A stretch of DNA of 22,953 nucleotides. It comes from an uncultured Christensenella sp. (lineage in GTDB: Bacteria > Bacillota > Clostridia > Christensenellales > Borkfalkiaceae). The notes under the pieces are model-generated. The model ran no database searches and had not been told where the DNA came from. It saw only the letters and a program-made list of their open reading frames with translations. Made by a program: the position numbers and the translations under genes. The first letter of the stretch is position 1, and each line of letters begins with the position of its first letter. This document shows, in pieces, positions 1-8,372 of the stretch. The stretch is taken from contig CAJTRW010000019.1 in the NCBI GenBank assembly GCA_910578765.1, forward strand, positions 10,769-33,721, read 5' to 3'.

Positions 1-310
1 GGACGGCTTACTTTTTTTATTTTACAGTCGTTTTACAGGCTTGCCGTAAGGAGCAGAGCGACGGAACAGCGATTGTTGCGCGCAGCGTCAATCGCGCCGG
101 AATACTATTTTCGAATGCTTCGCTTACGCTTTGCGCCATATTATTGAATAGATGCTTCGCTTACGCTCAGCATGACAATCATGTGCGCAAACCGGCGGGC
201 GCAGCCCTCGGGCAGGATGACATTATCGCATTGTCATTCTGAGGCTTGCCGAAGAATCTTATTTCCGGTATTGCGGCAACAAATTTTTAACCGTGCCGAC
301 GTTATAAAAA
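1..310. repeat. Gene-free edge with degraded palindromic repeat units
   Basis: No convincing gene. The stretch carries pieces of the dispersed palindrome also found near 3560 and 14250. A right arm with core GATGCTTCGCTTACGCTCAG lies at about 151-177. A related, altered copy lies near 115-140. A left-arm variant starting TTGTCATTCTGAGGCTTGCC lies at about 230-258. The arms are imperfect reverse complements, so a unit can fold as a hairpin. The copies here are separated and diverged, unlike the cleaner units at 14251-14377. Confidence 0.6.
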
Positions 311-1162
311 TCACGCCGCGTCGGTTTGGATAATTTCGCAGTTGCAGGCATACTTGCTGTCCGGAGTAATTATAACTTCTCCTATGCTTGCGGCGGTTAT
401 TTTCCCCGACCGCGGATTTTTCACGGAAAGTATAGCCCCCTTTATTTCCGCGTCCACGTCCGAATACTCGAAGGAGAAATCCGTTCCCTCCGTCTCGCAG
501 TTTACAAGCTTCAAATTTTTACAGTAGCAAAGCGGCTGGGTGCCGATAATTTTGCAGTTGATAAACGTAAGATTTTCCGAATACCAACCCAGATACTCAC
601 CCTTCACGACCGAGTTTTTCACCGTCACGTTTTTTGCGTGCCAGAAAGCGTCCTTGGTATCCAGAACGCAGTCCTCTATCACGACGTCGCGCACGTACTG
701 AAAAGAATATTTACCCTTGAAATCCGTGCCGCGCATGCGTATGCCCGACGAAAGCAAAAACAAATATTCGCTGACTATTTTGCAGTTTTCAAGACTTAAA
801 TTTTCGCTTTTCCAGCCGAACTCGGGGGAAATTATTTCCGTATCGGAAATGCGTACGTCGGCGCACTCGCGTACGGCTTTTATGCCGTGCATGCGGCTTT
901 TTCGAATATCCGCGCCGCGCGTGTACCACAGCGCGGCGCGGCAGTTTTCCGTCATTTCGGTATCTTCCAGCCGCACGTTATTATCGTGCCACAACGGATA
1001 GCGCAAATTCATGTAACAGCCCGAAAGCCGCACGTTCCGCGCCTCTTTAAGCGCAGATTCGCCGTCCTCCGCCCCGTCGAAGCGGCAGTTTTTAAGCCAG
1101 ACGCCGCGGGCGGCATACAGGTCCCTCTCCCGCGGAAACGTCTTGTTTTGTATTATTTCCAT
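311..1162 (-). CDS. DUF3737 family right-handed beta-helix protein
   Basis: The 283-residue protein opens with the pattern IQNKTFPRERDLYAARG and continues with short strands of the type 'knCrFdG...ALKEArNVrLsgCYMNLRYPLWHDNNVRLED'. This matches the DUF3737 family as I remember it. Spaced Asn/Cys/Val-rich strands repeat every 18-22 residues, which suggests a cytoplasmic beta-helix; there is no signal peptide or membrane segment. Its biochemical function is unknown. The start ATG lies one base after the stop of the upstream flavodoxin-like gene (TAATATG), and no strong ribosome binding site is visible, so translation is probably coupled. Association of the two families in one operon agrees with what I recall from other Bacillota. 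Family call fairly sure; function unknown. Confidence 0.82.
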   Translation of the reverse strand: MEIIQNKTFPRERDLYAARGVWLKNCRFDGAEDGESALKEARNVRLSGCYMNLRYPLWHDNNVRLEDTEMTENCRAALWYTRGADIRKSRMHGIKAVRECADVRISDTEIISPEFGWKSENLSLENCKIVSEYLFLLSSGIRMRGTDFKGKYSFQYVRDVVIEDCVLDTKDAFWHAKNVTVKNSVVKGEYLGWYSENLTFINCKIIGTQPLCYCKNLKLVNCETEGTDFSFEYSDVDAEIKGAILSVKNPRSGKITAASIGEVIITPDSKYACNCEIIQTDAA

Positions 1163-1163
1163 A

Positions 1164-1703
1164 TTAAACGTTTTTGCCCATATTATAAGCTTTTTCGGGG
1201 AAGTCCGTGTCTTTCACGTCGCCCCTCGCTTCCAATCCCGTGCCGCGCAGAACGCCTGCAAGCTTTACCCCGTCGAAGCAGTCTGTCCAGCCCTGAATAT
1301 CCTTGACGGAGCCGTCCATTGCGGTTTCGTCATCCTCGGCGGAAGCCGAAAGCAGATACACGTCCTTAAAATTGTTTTTGCGCCCGTAAAGGGGGTTAAG
1401 CCTGTCCAGAAAGGTTTTAAGCTGACCCGATACCGCGTAATAGTAAACGGGCGAAGCGAATACAAGCGCGTCTGCGTCCCGTATCGTTCCGTAAACGGCG
1501 TTCATGCCGTCGTCGAGGATACAGCCGTCGCGCTTCATACAGCTCATGCAGCCGGTACAGAATTTAAGCTGCATATCGCGCACGTTGATAATTTCGGCGC
1601 AGTGCCCCGCGTCGCGCGCGCCGCGCGCAAATTCCTGCGCGAGAATATCCGAATTTCCGTCCTTCCTCGGCGAAGACGAAACTATCACTACTTTTTTGGA
1701 CAT
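1164..1703 (-). CDS. Flavodoxin family / NADPH-dependent FMN reductase-like protein
   Basis: The 179-residue protein has a flavodoxin-like fold. The N-terminal strand and phosphate loop KVVIVSSSPRKDGNS bind FMN phosphate in this family. FASPVYYYAVSGQLKTFLDR is the second flavin-contacting segment. Between them lies CTGCMSCMKRDGC (about residues 49-61), the cysteine pattern of the iron-sulfur-flavoprotein-like branch, so a bound Fe-S cluster is possible but unproven. Expected role: reduction of small electron acceptors using NAD(P)H. The start is well supported by AAGGAG six bases before ATG. It is the first gene of a two-gene unit with the DUF3737 gene. The last third is less conserved than the FMN site. 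Confidence 0.85.
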   Translation of the reverse strand: MSKKVVIVSSSPRKDGNSDILAQEFARGARDAGHCAEIINVRDMQLKFCTGCMSCMKRDGCILDDGMNAVYGTIRDADALVFASPVYYYAVSGQLKTFLDRLNPLYGRKNNFKDVYLLSASAEDDETAMDGSVKDIQGWTDCFDGVKLAGVLRGTGLEARGDVKDTDFPEKAYNMGKNV

Positions 1704-1740
1704 AAATTTCTCCTTGCGTACTTTTTTATTTTATAACCCC

Positions 1741-1877
1741 AACGGCGGCGGATAAAACGCTTTTGCGCCGTGCAACGCCGTTTTTTTGCCATAAACGGCG
1801 GAAAAATATGTAGATTTTTGTATAAATATACGGATAAGGCGTTTTAAGTTGACAAAAAACGCCTTTTATTTTAAAAT
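1741..1877 (+). promoter_or_regulatory. Intergenic hairpins and a TTGACA-17-TAAAAT promoter
   Basis: This 300-base gap separates divergent genes. A GC-rich hairpin with arms AACGGCG (1741-1747) and CGCCGTT (1776-1782) is followed by a T run. A second perfect 10-bp hairpin, AAGGCGTTTT (1836-1845) with AAAACGCCTT (1856-1865), overlaps a promoter-like pair: TTGACA at 1849-1854 and TAAAAT at 1872-1877, spacer 17. The promoter would serve the plus-strand gene at 2005 with a leader of over 120 bases. The hairpins look like terminators, but no plus-strand gene upstream needs one. Confidence 0.45.
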
Positions 1878-2004
1878 ATTTTTAATTTTTGCGGCGGAAA
1901 ACGCCGTCCGTCCGAATACGGTCGGCATAGCCGTAAGATAAACGAACATAAATATAATATATACGCGCACGGCGAAAAAGCCGCGGCGAAATACGGAGAA
2001 TTAA

Positions 2005-2775
2005 TTGAAAGTTAAATATTCGCGCTATGCGACGGACGGAGACGTGTCCGCAATAGAGTGTTCCCTTATAAACGGAAATATAGAAATTTACGGTTGCGCA
2101 GACGGCAACGTCTGCGTAGAAAAGACAAAACACACCCACGTAAAAATTTACGTCAAGGGCGGAATTGTAAAAATAAGACAGATACGCAAATCACTGCTGC
2201 GTAAAACGACGGTAAAAATATTCGTACCCGCCCACTGCGTTCCCGATATTTCGGTAAGCCTTGCGCAGGGCGGTCTGAAAGTAGAACACGGCATTTACGG
2301 CGATTTACGGATTAAAGCCAACAACGCCGAAGCGGCTGTAACCGACGCGTGCTTTTCAAATGCGGAAGCTTCCTGCAAGGCGCTTGCGCTTGACTGCAAG
2401 GACGTTACCGTCAAGCAGCTTTTCGCCGTCAACGCGGACGAAGGCTACGCGATTGTAGAACGCTGTCTTTGCACGAAGCTGGATCTCTGTTTTAAACACG
2501 GCGACGCCGGCGTTACGGGGCTGAAATGCCGTGACAGCAGCTTCACGTCCGAAAGCGGAAGCGTGAACGTCAACCTTGTCGGGACTAAAAACGACTATGT
2601 TTTGAATCTTCTTTCCAAAAACGGAACGTGCAACTGCGAAAACACCGAAACGGGCGATTACAATTGCAAGGTTTACACCGACAGCGGGAAAATAGTGATT
2701 GACTTTACCGACTCCGACGCCCTTGCGCCCGTAGCGGAACAACCGGACGAAATTTGCGCCGCGCTCGGGGCATGA
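2005..2775 (+). CDS. DUF4097-like beta-strand repeat protein
   Basis: The 256-residue protein is made of short repeating beta strands (for example CSLINGNIEIYG, ISVSLAQGGLKVEHGIYGDLRIKANNAEAAV, SESGSVNVNLVG, TDSGKIVIDF). This resembles the DUF4097/adhesin-like beta-helix proteins common in Bacillota. It lacks the N-terminal helix or transmembrane segment many relatives have, so it is probably cytoplasmic. It is unusually rich in cysteine. The start is a TTG preceded by GGAG in ATACGGAGAATTAA; no ATG fits better. The stop lies five bases before the YggS gene, so the two are co-transcribed. Function unknown. Confidence 0.7.
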   Translation: MKVKYSRYATDGDVSAIECSLINGNIEIYGCADGNVCVEKTKHTHVKIYVKGGIVKIRQIRKSLLRKTTVKIFVPAHCVPDISVSLAQGGLKVEHGIYGDLRIKANNAEAAVTDACFSNAEASCKALALDCKDVTVKQLFAVNADEGYAIVERCLCTKLDLCFKHGDAGVTGLKCRDSSFTSESGSVNVNLVGTKNDYVLNLLSKNGTCNCENTETGDYNCKVYTDSGKIVIDFTDSDALAPVAEQPDEICAALGA

Positions 2776-2780
2776 CTTAA

Positions 2781-3449
2781 ATGATAGAGACAAACGTTAA
2801 AAATCTTATATCCGAAATTCCCGAAAGCAACGCCTTCGGCGAAAAAATTACCCTTGTCGCGGCGGTGAAGCTTCAACCGCCCGAAAACATTAACCGCGCT
2901 ATCGCCGCGGGTATAACGGACATAGGCGACAACCACGTGCAGGAATTCAGGGACAAGTACGCCATGATTGCCGGCAACCCCCGCCGCCATTTTATAGGGC
3001 ATTTGCAGACGAATAAAGTCAAATATTTGATAGGCAAGGTGGATTTATACCACTCTGTCGACAGAGAAAATCTTGCCGCGGAGCTTTCTACAAGAAGCGC
3101 CGCCGCAGGCATCGTTTCCGATATACTTTTACAGATAAATATCGGCGAAGAAGCTTCCAAGGGCGGTTTTTTATACGGCGAAGCGGAAAACGCCTACAAA
3201 GCCATAAAAAAACTGCCCGCGCTTAAAATACGCGGACTTATGGCTATGCTTCCGCTGTCGGACGACGAAAGCGCGCTTAAAGCATTGGCTGCACGCATGC
3301 GCACGTTATACGATAAACTGAAAGCCGGCGACGGAAATTTCGAATATCTGTCCATGGGCATGAGCGGCGACTGGCGGCTTTGCGTTGACGCAGGCAGCAA
3401 TATGATACGGACGGGCACAAACATCTTCGGCAAAAGAAATTATAATTAA
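2781..3449 (+). CDS. yggS: YggS/PLPBP family pyridoxal-phosphate-binding protein
   Basis: This 222-residue protein has the family's usual length. Recognisable segments: LVAAVKLQPPENI, where Lys30 aligns with the Schiff-base lysine of the normal AVSKT motif; DIGDNHVQEF (usually GENRVQE); HFIGHLQTNKVKYL, nearly invariant in the family; and MGMSGDW...GSNMIRTGTNIFGKR, the phosphate-binding end. The family keeps pyridoxal 5'-phosphate and amino-acid pools in balance and has no known catalytic reaction. The substitutions around the lysine (AVKLQ for AVSKT) and Asp for Glu in GDN are mild. In many Bacillota yggS sits beside sepF/ylm genes; here its partner is the DUF4097-like gene. A strong terminator follows. 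Confidence 0.93.
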   Translation: MIETNVKNLISEIPESNAFGEKITLVAAVKLQPPENINRAIAAGITDIGDNHVQEFRDKYAMIAGNPRRHFIGHLQTNKVKYLIGKVDLYHSVDRENLAAELSTRSAAAGIVSDILLQINIGEEASKGGFLYGEAENAYKAIKKLPALKIRGLMAMLPLSDDESALKALAARMRTLYDKLKAGDGNFEYLSMGMSGDWRLCVDAGSNMIRTGTNIFGKRNYN

Positions 3450-3463
3450 CTGTTTTTTTAAAG

Positions 3464-3488
3464 CCTTCCCCAACGGGAAGGTTTTTTT
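3464..3488 (+). terminator. Rho-independent terminator after yggS
   Basis: Perfect 7-bp stem CCTTCCC/GGGAAGG with loop CAAC, followed directly by seven T. It lies 15 bases past the yggS stop and ends the DUF4097-yggS unit. Confidence 0.9.
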
Positions 3489-3562
3489 ATGCAACACAAA
3501 AGAGAAACTACGTATCGTTTTTTATAGTTTTTAACCGTAACCGCGCTTTGTACACTTTGTTG

Positions 3563-3660
3563 TCATTCTGAACGCAATCTCCTGTCATTCCGAACGCAGT
3601 ATCCTGTCATTCTGAACGCAGTGAAGAATCTTTTCAATAATGCGCAAAACGAAATGAGCA
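3563..3660. repeat. Dispersed GTCATTCTGAACGCAGTGAAGAATC repeat, partial copies
   Basis: Three successive left arms of the dispersed palindrome: TGTCATTCTGAACGCAATC, TGTCATTCCGAACGCAGTATC and a full left arm ending in GAAGAATC. The right arm is missing. Instead the sequence runs into TTTTCAATAATGCGCAAAAC, which also follows a left arm near 14,478. A rearranged form of the repeat has therefore itself been copied. Confidence 0.7.
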
Positions 3661-3790
3661 GTCTTTTACCGAAGCCTGCGCGTTGCCGTTGACCGCGATA
3701 ATGCATCTGCCGAAATATGAAAATTTCTAACAAAAAAAGTTTGATTTTTACAATTTGTGCAAATTGCACATATGTTCTTTCTTTGCCTTA

Positions 3791-3819
3791 TTTACCTTTT
3801 GAAAAAGCGGTGATATAAT
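3791..3819 (+). promoter_or_regulatory. Promoter of the pectate lyase lipoprotein gene
   Basis: TTTACC (3791-3796), 17-base spacer, TATAAT (3814-3819). The expected transcript starts near 3826, about 30 bases before the ATG; AGGGGAG precedes the ATG at good distance. The same TTTACC-17-TATAAT arrangement precedes the M20 peptidase gene. Confidence 0.65.
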
Positions 3820-3854
3820 AATAATGTTAAGCAACGCTTGACAGGGGAGACAAA

Positions 3855-6800
3855 ATGAACATCTTAAAAAAATCTTACAAGTTCCTTTTGGCTATTCTGC
3901 TTGTTGCGGCAATCGCATTTTCCGTAACGGCTTGCAAAAAGGACACAACCTCCGAAAAGGGCAATCAGGAGGAAACCAACAATCCGACCGACCCGTCGAA
4001 TCCGACCGACCCGTCGAATCCCGCAAAACCGGATCCGCCCGTTAAATATACGGTTAAATTTGAAAACGTAGACAAGGCGGCTTATCCCGATATGCAGATA
4101 AGCAAAAACGGCACCGTATCCGTTGCCCCTCCTCAACGCTCCGACGCGACTTTTTTGGGCTGGTACATAGACAGAGAATGCGAAGCTTCGCCGTTTGTTA
4201 TGGGTTCCTCGTTAATTACTGCGGACACGACGCTTTACGCGAAGTGGAAAAATTCTTCCGCGGGCGAAACGGACAGAATTTACACGGTTACTTTTAACTC
4301 CGACGGCGGCACCGCAGTTGCGGCGCAGTCGGTAAAAGAAGGAAAATGCGCGTTCAAGCCCAACGACCCCCAGAAGGCGGGGCACCAGTTCCTCGGTTGG
4401 TATAACGGAAACGTAAAGTTTGACCTTAGCGCTAACGTAATTACCTCCGACATAACTTTAATTGCCAAATGGCAGGTTCTTGACGCTAAAATCGTTACGC
4501 AGGGCGCTTATAACGAAAGTTTATACGTCGAATGGAAAGAGGGCGCGCCCGCTTCGGCAAGCGTAGAATACTCTCCCGCAGGCGCAAACAGTTGGACGCA
4601 GGTCGACAAACAGCTTATACGCGCAAAAGATTCGTCCACGGCGCGCGTAGACGTTTTGGGCATTACGGCAGGCGAATACGACGTAAAAATAAATCCTTCC
4701 GACGGTTCTTCTTTGACGGTAAGCAATATTTCCGTTGCGGCTTACGACCGCTCGGGTTACGCGCACTTTAAGTACACAGAAGGTATCGGCGCATATAAAG
4801 ACGACGGAACTTTAAAGGACAACGCGATTGTTATTTACGTAACCGACGAAAACAAAGATACGGTTATGGACGAAATTTGCGCCGAATATTCGGGCGTAAA
4901 TATGTTTAAAGTCCCCGGTACGGACTGGAACGGCAAAAACGCAAGCGGAATAGGCTGGTGGCTTAATAACGCGCAGTACACAAAAACCGACAGCAAGGGT
5001 AACAAAGGCAACACCTGGACGGAGAACGGAAACTCTCTCGGCTTCAAGTCGGTAGACAGACCCATAGCCATAAGGTTTATAGGCGAAGTAACCACGCCCG
5101 AGGGTTGTACGGCTTTCAACAGTCTTAACGAGGGCGGCTCCGTGGGTGATAACGGGCACATGGCCCGTATGAGAAACCTCAAAAACATCACAATAGAGGG
5201 CGTCGGCGAGGATGCAACGATACTCGGCTGGGGCTTCCATTTCATGACAGGCTCCGACGCGGTAAACGGTCAGGGCAAGAGCTTCGAATTGAGAAATCTC
5301 ACCTTCGATAAATATCCCGAGGACGCTATCGGTATGGAAGGCGTTCAGGAAGGCGGCAAAATAACAGGTTCGGTCGAAAGGTGCTGGGTTCACCATAACA
5401 CATTTATGCCCGGCTTCGGCAACATAGGTCCCGACGGCAAACCCGCGGAAAGCGACAAGGCGGAGGGCGACGGAAGCTGCGACTTCAAACGCGGACAGTA
5501 TTTTACCTGCTCCTACAACTACTTCACCGACTGCCATAAGACAAACCTGGTAGGTTCGTCCGACTCCAGCTTGCAGTACGATATAACTTACCACCACAAC
5601 TGGTGGCACAACTGCGGCTCGCGTATTCCCCTTTCAAGACAGGCGAACATTCACTTCTACAACAACTACGTTTCCACAGACACGACGGGCGCAAATATAA
5701 GCTACGTTCACTCGATAAGGGCAAACGCATATATTTTCAGCGAAGCAAACTACTACCTCGGTTGCAAAAACATTGCGGACGACAAAGCCAAAGGCTGGAA
5801 CAACACTTATCTCGGCTGCTTCGGCAACAATCTTATGGTTGACGTAAAGACGAGGGATGAAAAAGTTTCAAACGCATGCAAGCATTTCAACGGCACGGAT
5901 TTATCTTCCTTCGACACCGACCCCGCGCTGTTCTACTATAACGCGCAAACCAAACAAAGCGACTGTTTGTTGGACGACTCGGTTACGGCAAGAGCCAAAG
6001 CCGTTCAATACGCCGGCTGTAACGGCTGGGGTAAAAACAACCCCGACAAGGGAGCGAACGCTTCGGGCGCGGTAAAGGAATTAATGAACGACCAAACCCC
6101 TTCCGAAGCCGTGCCCGTACCCGACGAGGGAACGCTTACGGTGGACTTCAAAGCGCCGCCCAAGGGCGTAATTCTCGACGGCGCGGTAAGCAGCGGCGCG
6201 CTTAAAAGCACGAAAGGCAAAGGTCAGTTCGTAATTTTCAGATTGGCGGCTCCCGCCAAGGTTACCGTAGGCGGCGTTTCGGACAACTACGGCGGACCTT
6301 ACCTTATTTCGCAAAACGGCACGGTAATAGCGCAGTTAAGCGCAACCGTAAGCACCGAGCTGGAAGCGGGAATATACATGATTTGCGTGGGTTGTTACAG
6401 TTACGACTTAAAACAATCGTCCATATCCTCCCTTTCGTTCGAGTCCACGGCAAACTCGTCCAAGGCTAAGCTGGAAGCGCTGAACAACGCTATCAACGCA
6501 ATAGGAAGCGTTAACCTTTCAAGCGAAGCGGCTATAAAAGAAGCACTGGTTTTGCTTAATGCGCTAAAAGCCGAAGAAGTTACCGCTTTCGACGCGGCTT
6601 ACCCCGGTCAGCGCGACAGGCTGACTGCGGCACAGGCGACGTACAACCGGCTTTGCGTAGAGAACGCGGAAGCGCTTATAAACGCCATAGGCACGGTGGG
6701 CGAAAACAGTTATCCCGCAATAAAAGCGGCGCGCGACGCATACGACGCCCTCCCCTCCGCTTTGCAGGGTCAGGTAAGCAACTACACGGCATTAACCTCT

Positions 6801-7592
6801 GCGGAAGCGGACTGGGCAAACGTTGCGGCAATAGCCGTAAACAACAATATTGCGGCGTTGACCGACGTAAGCGGCTGGACGGTTGCAAACGGAAAGGCGG
6901 CTATAACGGCACAGATAACGGCTTACGGAAACGTAAAATCCTCTTACGAGGCGTTGACCCCCGCACAGCAGGCGACGGTAACGAATTATGCCAAGGTAAC
7001 GGGCGGTTTAACAAAGCTTAACGCACTTCTTGCGGAAATAACCGCGGCTGAGCAGCAAGCGGCAAACCTTGCGGACTTTAACGCAAAGCTCGACGCGCTG
7101 ACGGCAGACACCGTAACGCTTGAAAGCGGCGCGGCGTTGAAGGCGGCTTACGACAGGCTTACCCCCGCACAGCAGGCGGGCATAGACGCCGCAAAATACG
7201 AAGCCGTTATGGCTAAATATACAGAGCTTGCAAATCAGGCCGTAGTTGCGATATTTACGAAAAACGACCCCTCTCTCGCGACGAACGCGGGCTTCACCGT
7301 AAGCGGAAAATACAACGGTAATGGCAGTTTCGAGTATAACGGAACAACTTATTCGAGCCCGTTAAAGCTTGAATCAAGCACAAGCGTAACCTTTACCACC
7401 TCCGCAACAAACAAAATGGTTATAAAGATAGGAACGGCGGGCGGTCAGCTTAAAGTAGACGGGACGGTATACAAAGATACCGACAATGACGGATTTATAA
7501 TAATTGACGGTCTTACCGCCGGTAACCACTCTATTACCAAGGCAAGCGGCGACCCTAACCTCTGCTATATAGAGTTGGCTCCCGCTAATTAA
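3855..7592 (+). CDS. Large lipoprotein: InlB repeats, PL1 pectate lyase domain, helical repeats
   Basis: 1245 residues. A lipoprotein signal peptide ends in SVTAC with Cys27 as the lipidation site, so the protein should sit on the outer face of the membrane. A Pro/Thr/Asp linker holds a doubled PTDPSN unit. Two InlB-type (Listeria-Bacteroides) repeats follow (about 65-131 and 142-206, each ending LYAKW/LIAKW), then a Fn3-like segment (about 209-300). The catalytic part (about 305-715) is a polysaccharide lyase family 1 beta-helix: WVHHNTF (from about 511), DFKRG (Asp543), HKTNLVGSSD (Lys562) and RIPLSR (Arg590, Arg595), matching the active-site Lys and RxPxxR arginines of PelC-type pectate lyases. 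Expected role: calcium-dependent cleavage of polygalacturonate, supplying plant pectin fragments. A beta-sandwich (about 760-870), a helical region with three LTPAQQ/VxNY-type repeats (about 875-1150) and a final beta domain follow. Start supported by AGGGGAG. Confidence 0.92.
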   Translation: MNILKKSYKFLLAILLVAAIAFSVTACKKDTTSEKGNQEETNNPTDPSNPTDPSNPAKPDPPVKYTVKFENVDKAAYPDMQISKNGTVSVAPPQRSDATFLGWYIDRECEASPFVMGSSLITADTTLYAKWKNSSAGETDRIYTVTFNSDGGTAVAAQSVKEGKCAFKPNDPQKAGHQFLGWYNGNVKFDLSANVITSDITLIAKWQVLDAKIVTQGAYNESLYVEWKEGAPASASVEYSPAGANSWTQVDKQLIRAKDSSTARVDVLGITAGEYDVKINPSDGSSLTVSNISVAAYDRSGYAHFKYTEGIGAYKDDGTLKDNAIVIYVTDENKDTVMDEICAEYSGVNMFKVPGTDWNGKNASGIGWWLNNAQYTKTDSKGNKGNTWTENGNSLGFKSVDRPIAIRFIGEVTTPEGCTAFNSLNEGGSVGDNGHMARMRNLKNITIEGVGEDATILGWGFHFMTGSDAVNGQGKSFELRNLTFDKYPEDAIGMEGVQEGGKITGSVERCWVHHNTFMPGFGNIGPDGKPAESDKAEGDGSCDFKRGQYFTCSYNYFTDCHKTNLVGSSDSSLQYDITYHHNWWHNCGSRIPLSRQANIHFYNNYVSTDTTGANISYVHSIRANAYIFSEANYYLGCKNIADDKAKGWNNTYLGCFGNNLMVDVKTRDEKVSNACKHFNGTDLSSFDTDPALFYYNAQTKQSDCLLDDSVTARAKAVQYAGCNGWGKNNPDKGANASGAVKELMNDQTPSEAVPVPDEGTLTVDFKAPPKGVILDGAVSSGALKSTKGKGQFVIFRLAAPAKVTVGGVSDNYGGPYLISQNGTVIAQLSATVSTELEAGIYMICVGCYSYDLKQSSISSLSFESTANSSKAKLEALNNAINAIGSVNLSSEAAIKEALVLLNALKAEEVTAFDAAYPGQRDRLTAAQATYNRLCVENAEALINAIGTVGENSYPAIKAARDAYDALPSALQGQVSNYTALTSAEADWANVAAIAVNNNIAALTDVSGWTVANGKAAITAQITAYGNVKSSYEALTPAQQATVTNYAKVTGGLTKLNALLAEITAAEQQAANLADFNAKLDALTADTVTLESGAALKAAYDRLTPAQQAGIDAAKYEAVMAKYTELANQAVVAIFTKNDPSLATNAGFTVSGKYNGNGSFEYNGTTYSSPLKLESSTSVTFTTSATNKMVIKIGTAGGQLKVDGTVYKDTDNDGFIIIDGLTAGNHSITKASGDPNLCYIELAPAN

Positions 7593-7631
7593 AAAAGGGG
7601 CGGCGCAAAAGCGCGCTTCCCGTATGAACAG

Positions 7632-7668
7632 AAAAAATCTCCCGAACATTTTGTTCGGGAGATTTTTT
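7632..7668. terminator. Bidirectional terminator
   Basis: Perfect 17-bp stem from 7632-7648 to 7652-7668 with a three-base loop; core TCTCCCGAACA pairs with TGTTCGGGAGA. It has an A tract on one side and a T tract on the other, so it can terminate both the plus-strand lyase gene and the minus-strand XRE gene. Confidence 0.92.
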
Positions 7669-7700
7669 GCTTCCTTATAGACTTAATATCCGCGTTTCCG

Positions 7701-7946
7701 TCAGTCGCTTATATCGTCGAATAAGTGGTCGTCAAAAAATTCTTTTAAATTAAGACCGAGCGTATCCGCAAGTTGATAAACCGTATCTAACTTTACGGTT
7801 TTAACTTTTGTCAAATCGGGATGCGTTATTTTCCAAACGGTCGAACGCGGCATGCCCGCCTGTTTAGCCAATTCGTATTCCGTTAAATTTCCTCTTGCTT
7901 TTATCAGATTATCCAACCTTAATCCTATGGCTTCGATTAACCTCAT
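7701..7946 (-). CDS. Small XRE-family helix-turn-helix regulator
   Basis: The 81-residue protein is a single helix-turn-helix domain: RLDNLIKARG, then LTEYELAKQAGMPRSTVWKI with the recognition helix around PRSTVWKITHP, then TVYQLADTLGLNLKEFFDD. There is no sensing domain. GGAGGG six bases before ATG supports the start. It lies between the lyase terminator and the end of the ribosomal-protein operon, with no clear own promoter; readthrough past the rpsR terminator is possible. Target unknown. Its C-terminal EFFDD pattern resembles the EFFDRD of the XRE protein at 21016-21255, so both belong to a similar short subfamily. Confidence 0.85.
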   Translation of the reverse strand: MRLIEAIGLRLDNLIKARGNLTEYELAKQAGMPRSTVWKITHPDLTKVKTVKLDTVYQLADTLGLNLKEFFDDHLFDDISD

Positions 7947-8042
7947 AATACCCTCCGTTTCCGACCGATTCCGCGCCTTTCTTTACCGCGTACCTATTAC
8001 CTGTGTGAATTAACGGTACTCCTCTTGAAGATTAAAAAGATA

Positions 8043-8076
8043 AAAGCGGCGGACGAATTTTGCCGTCCGCCGCTTT
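8043..8076 (-). terminator. Terminator of the rpsF-ssb-rpsR operon
   Basis: Perfect 12-bp GC-rich stem AAAGCGGCGGAC (8043-8054) with GTCCGCCGCTTT (8065-8076). On the minus strand it is followed by a T-rich tract, and it lies 18 bases after the rpsR stop. Confidence 0.92.
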
Positions 8077-8093
8077 AAATATTTTTACTTGAA

Positions 8094-8351
8094 TTACTCC
8101 GCCTTGAAAGGAAGCAGAGCAGCCACTCTCGCGCGCTTGATAGCGGTCGAAAGCTCGCGCTGGTGTTTTGCGCACGTGCCGGTCATTCTGCGGGGCATGA
8201 TTTTGCCGCTTTCCGCAACGAATTTCTTTAAGCGGTTTACGTCCTTATAGTCGATTTCCGTCACTTTCTCCTGACAGAAAACGCACACCTTTTTACGCGG
8301 CGTTCTTTTATACACCTTTTTTGCGGGTGCCGCGGTCTTATTTTCTTCCAT
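8094..8351 (-). CDS. rpsR: 30S ribosomal protein S18
   Basis: The 85-residue protein contains the S18 signature: CVFCQEKVTEIDYKDVNRLKKFV, GKIMPRRMTGTCAKHQRELSTAIKRARVAALLPF. S18 binds S6 on the platform of the small subunit. CVFC plus a third Cys in TGTCAKHQ marks the cysteine-containing (probably zinc-binding) form of S18. The N-terminal extension is Lys/Ala-rich. Last gene of rpsF-ssb-rpsR, 21 bases after ssb, with its own AAGGAG site. Confidence 0.98.
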   Translation of the reverse strand: MEENKTAAPAKKVYKRTPRKKVCVFCQEKVTEIDYKDVNRLKKFVAESGKIMPRRMTGTCAKHQRELSTAIKRARVAALLPFKAE

Positions 8352-8372
8352 AATAATTATTCTCCTTGAATT

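Noticed and set aside
326..1736. Plus-strand frames opposite the DUF3737 and flavodoxin-like genes
   Set aside because: The minus-strand proteins match families and have a good ribosome binding site and tight spacing; the plus frames do not.
3981..4016. Tandem 18-base repeat as a phase-variation tract
   Set aside because: Only two in-frame units encoding PTDPSN in a linker; a change in number would not shift the frame.
4812..5609. Long minus-strand open frame inside the pectate lyase gene
   Set aside because: It is antisense to a well-supported PL1 domain with clear active-site motifs, and its product shows no family features or ribosome binding site.
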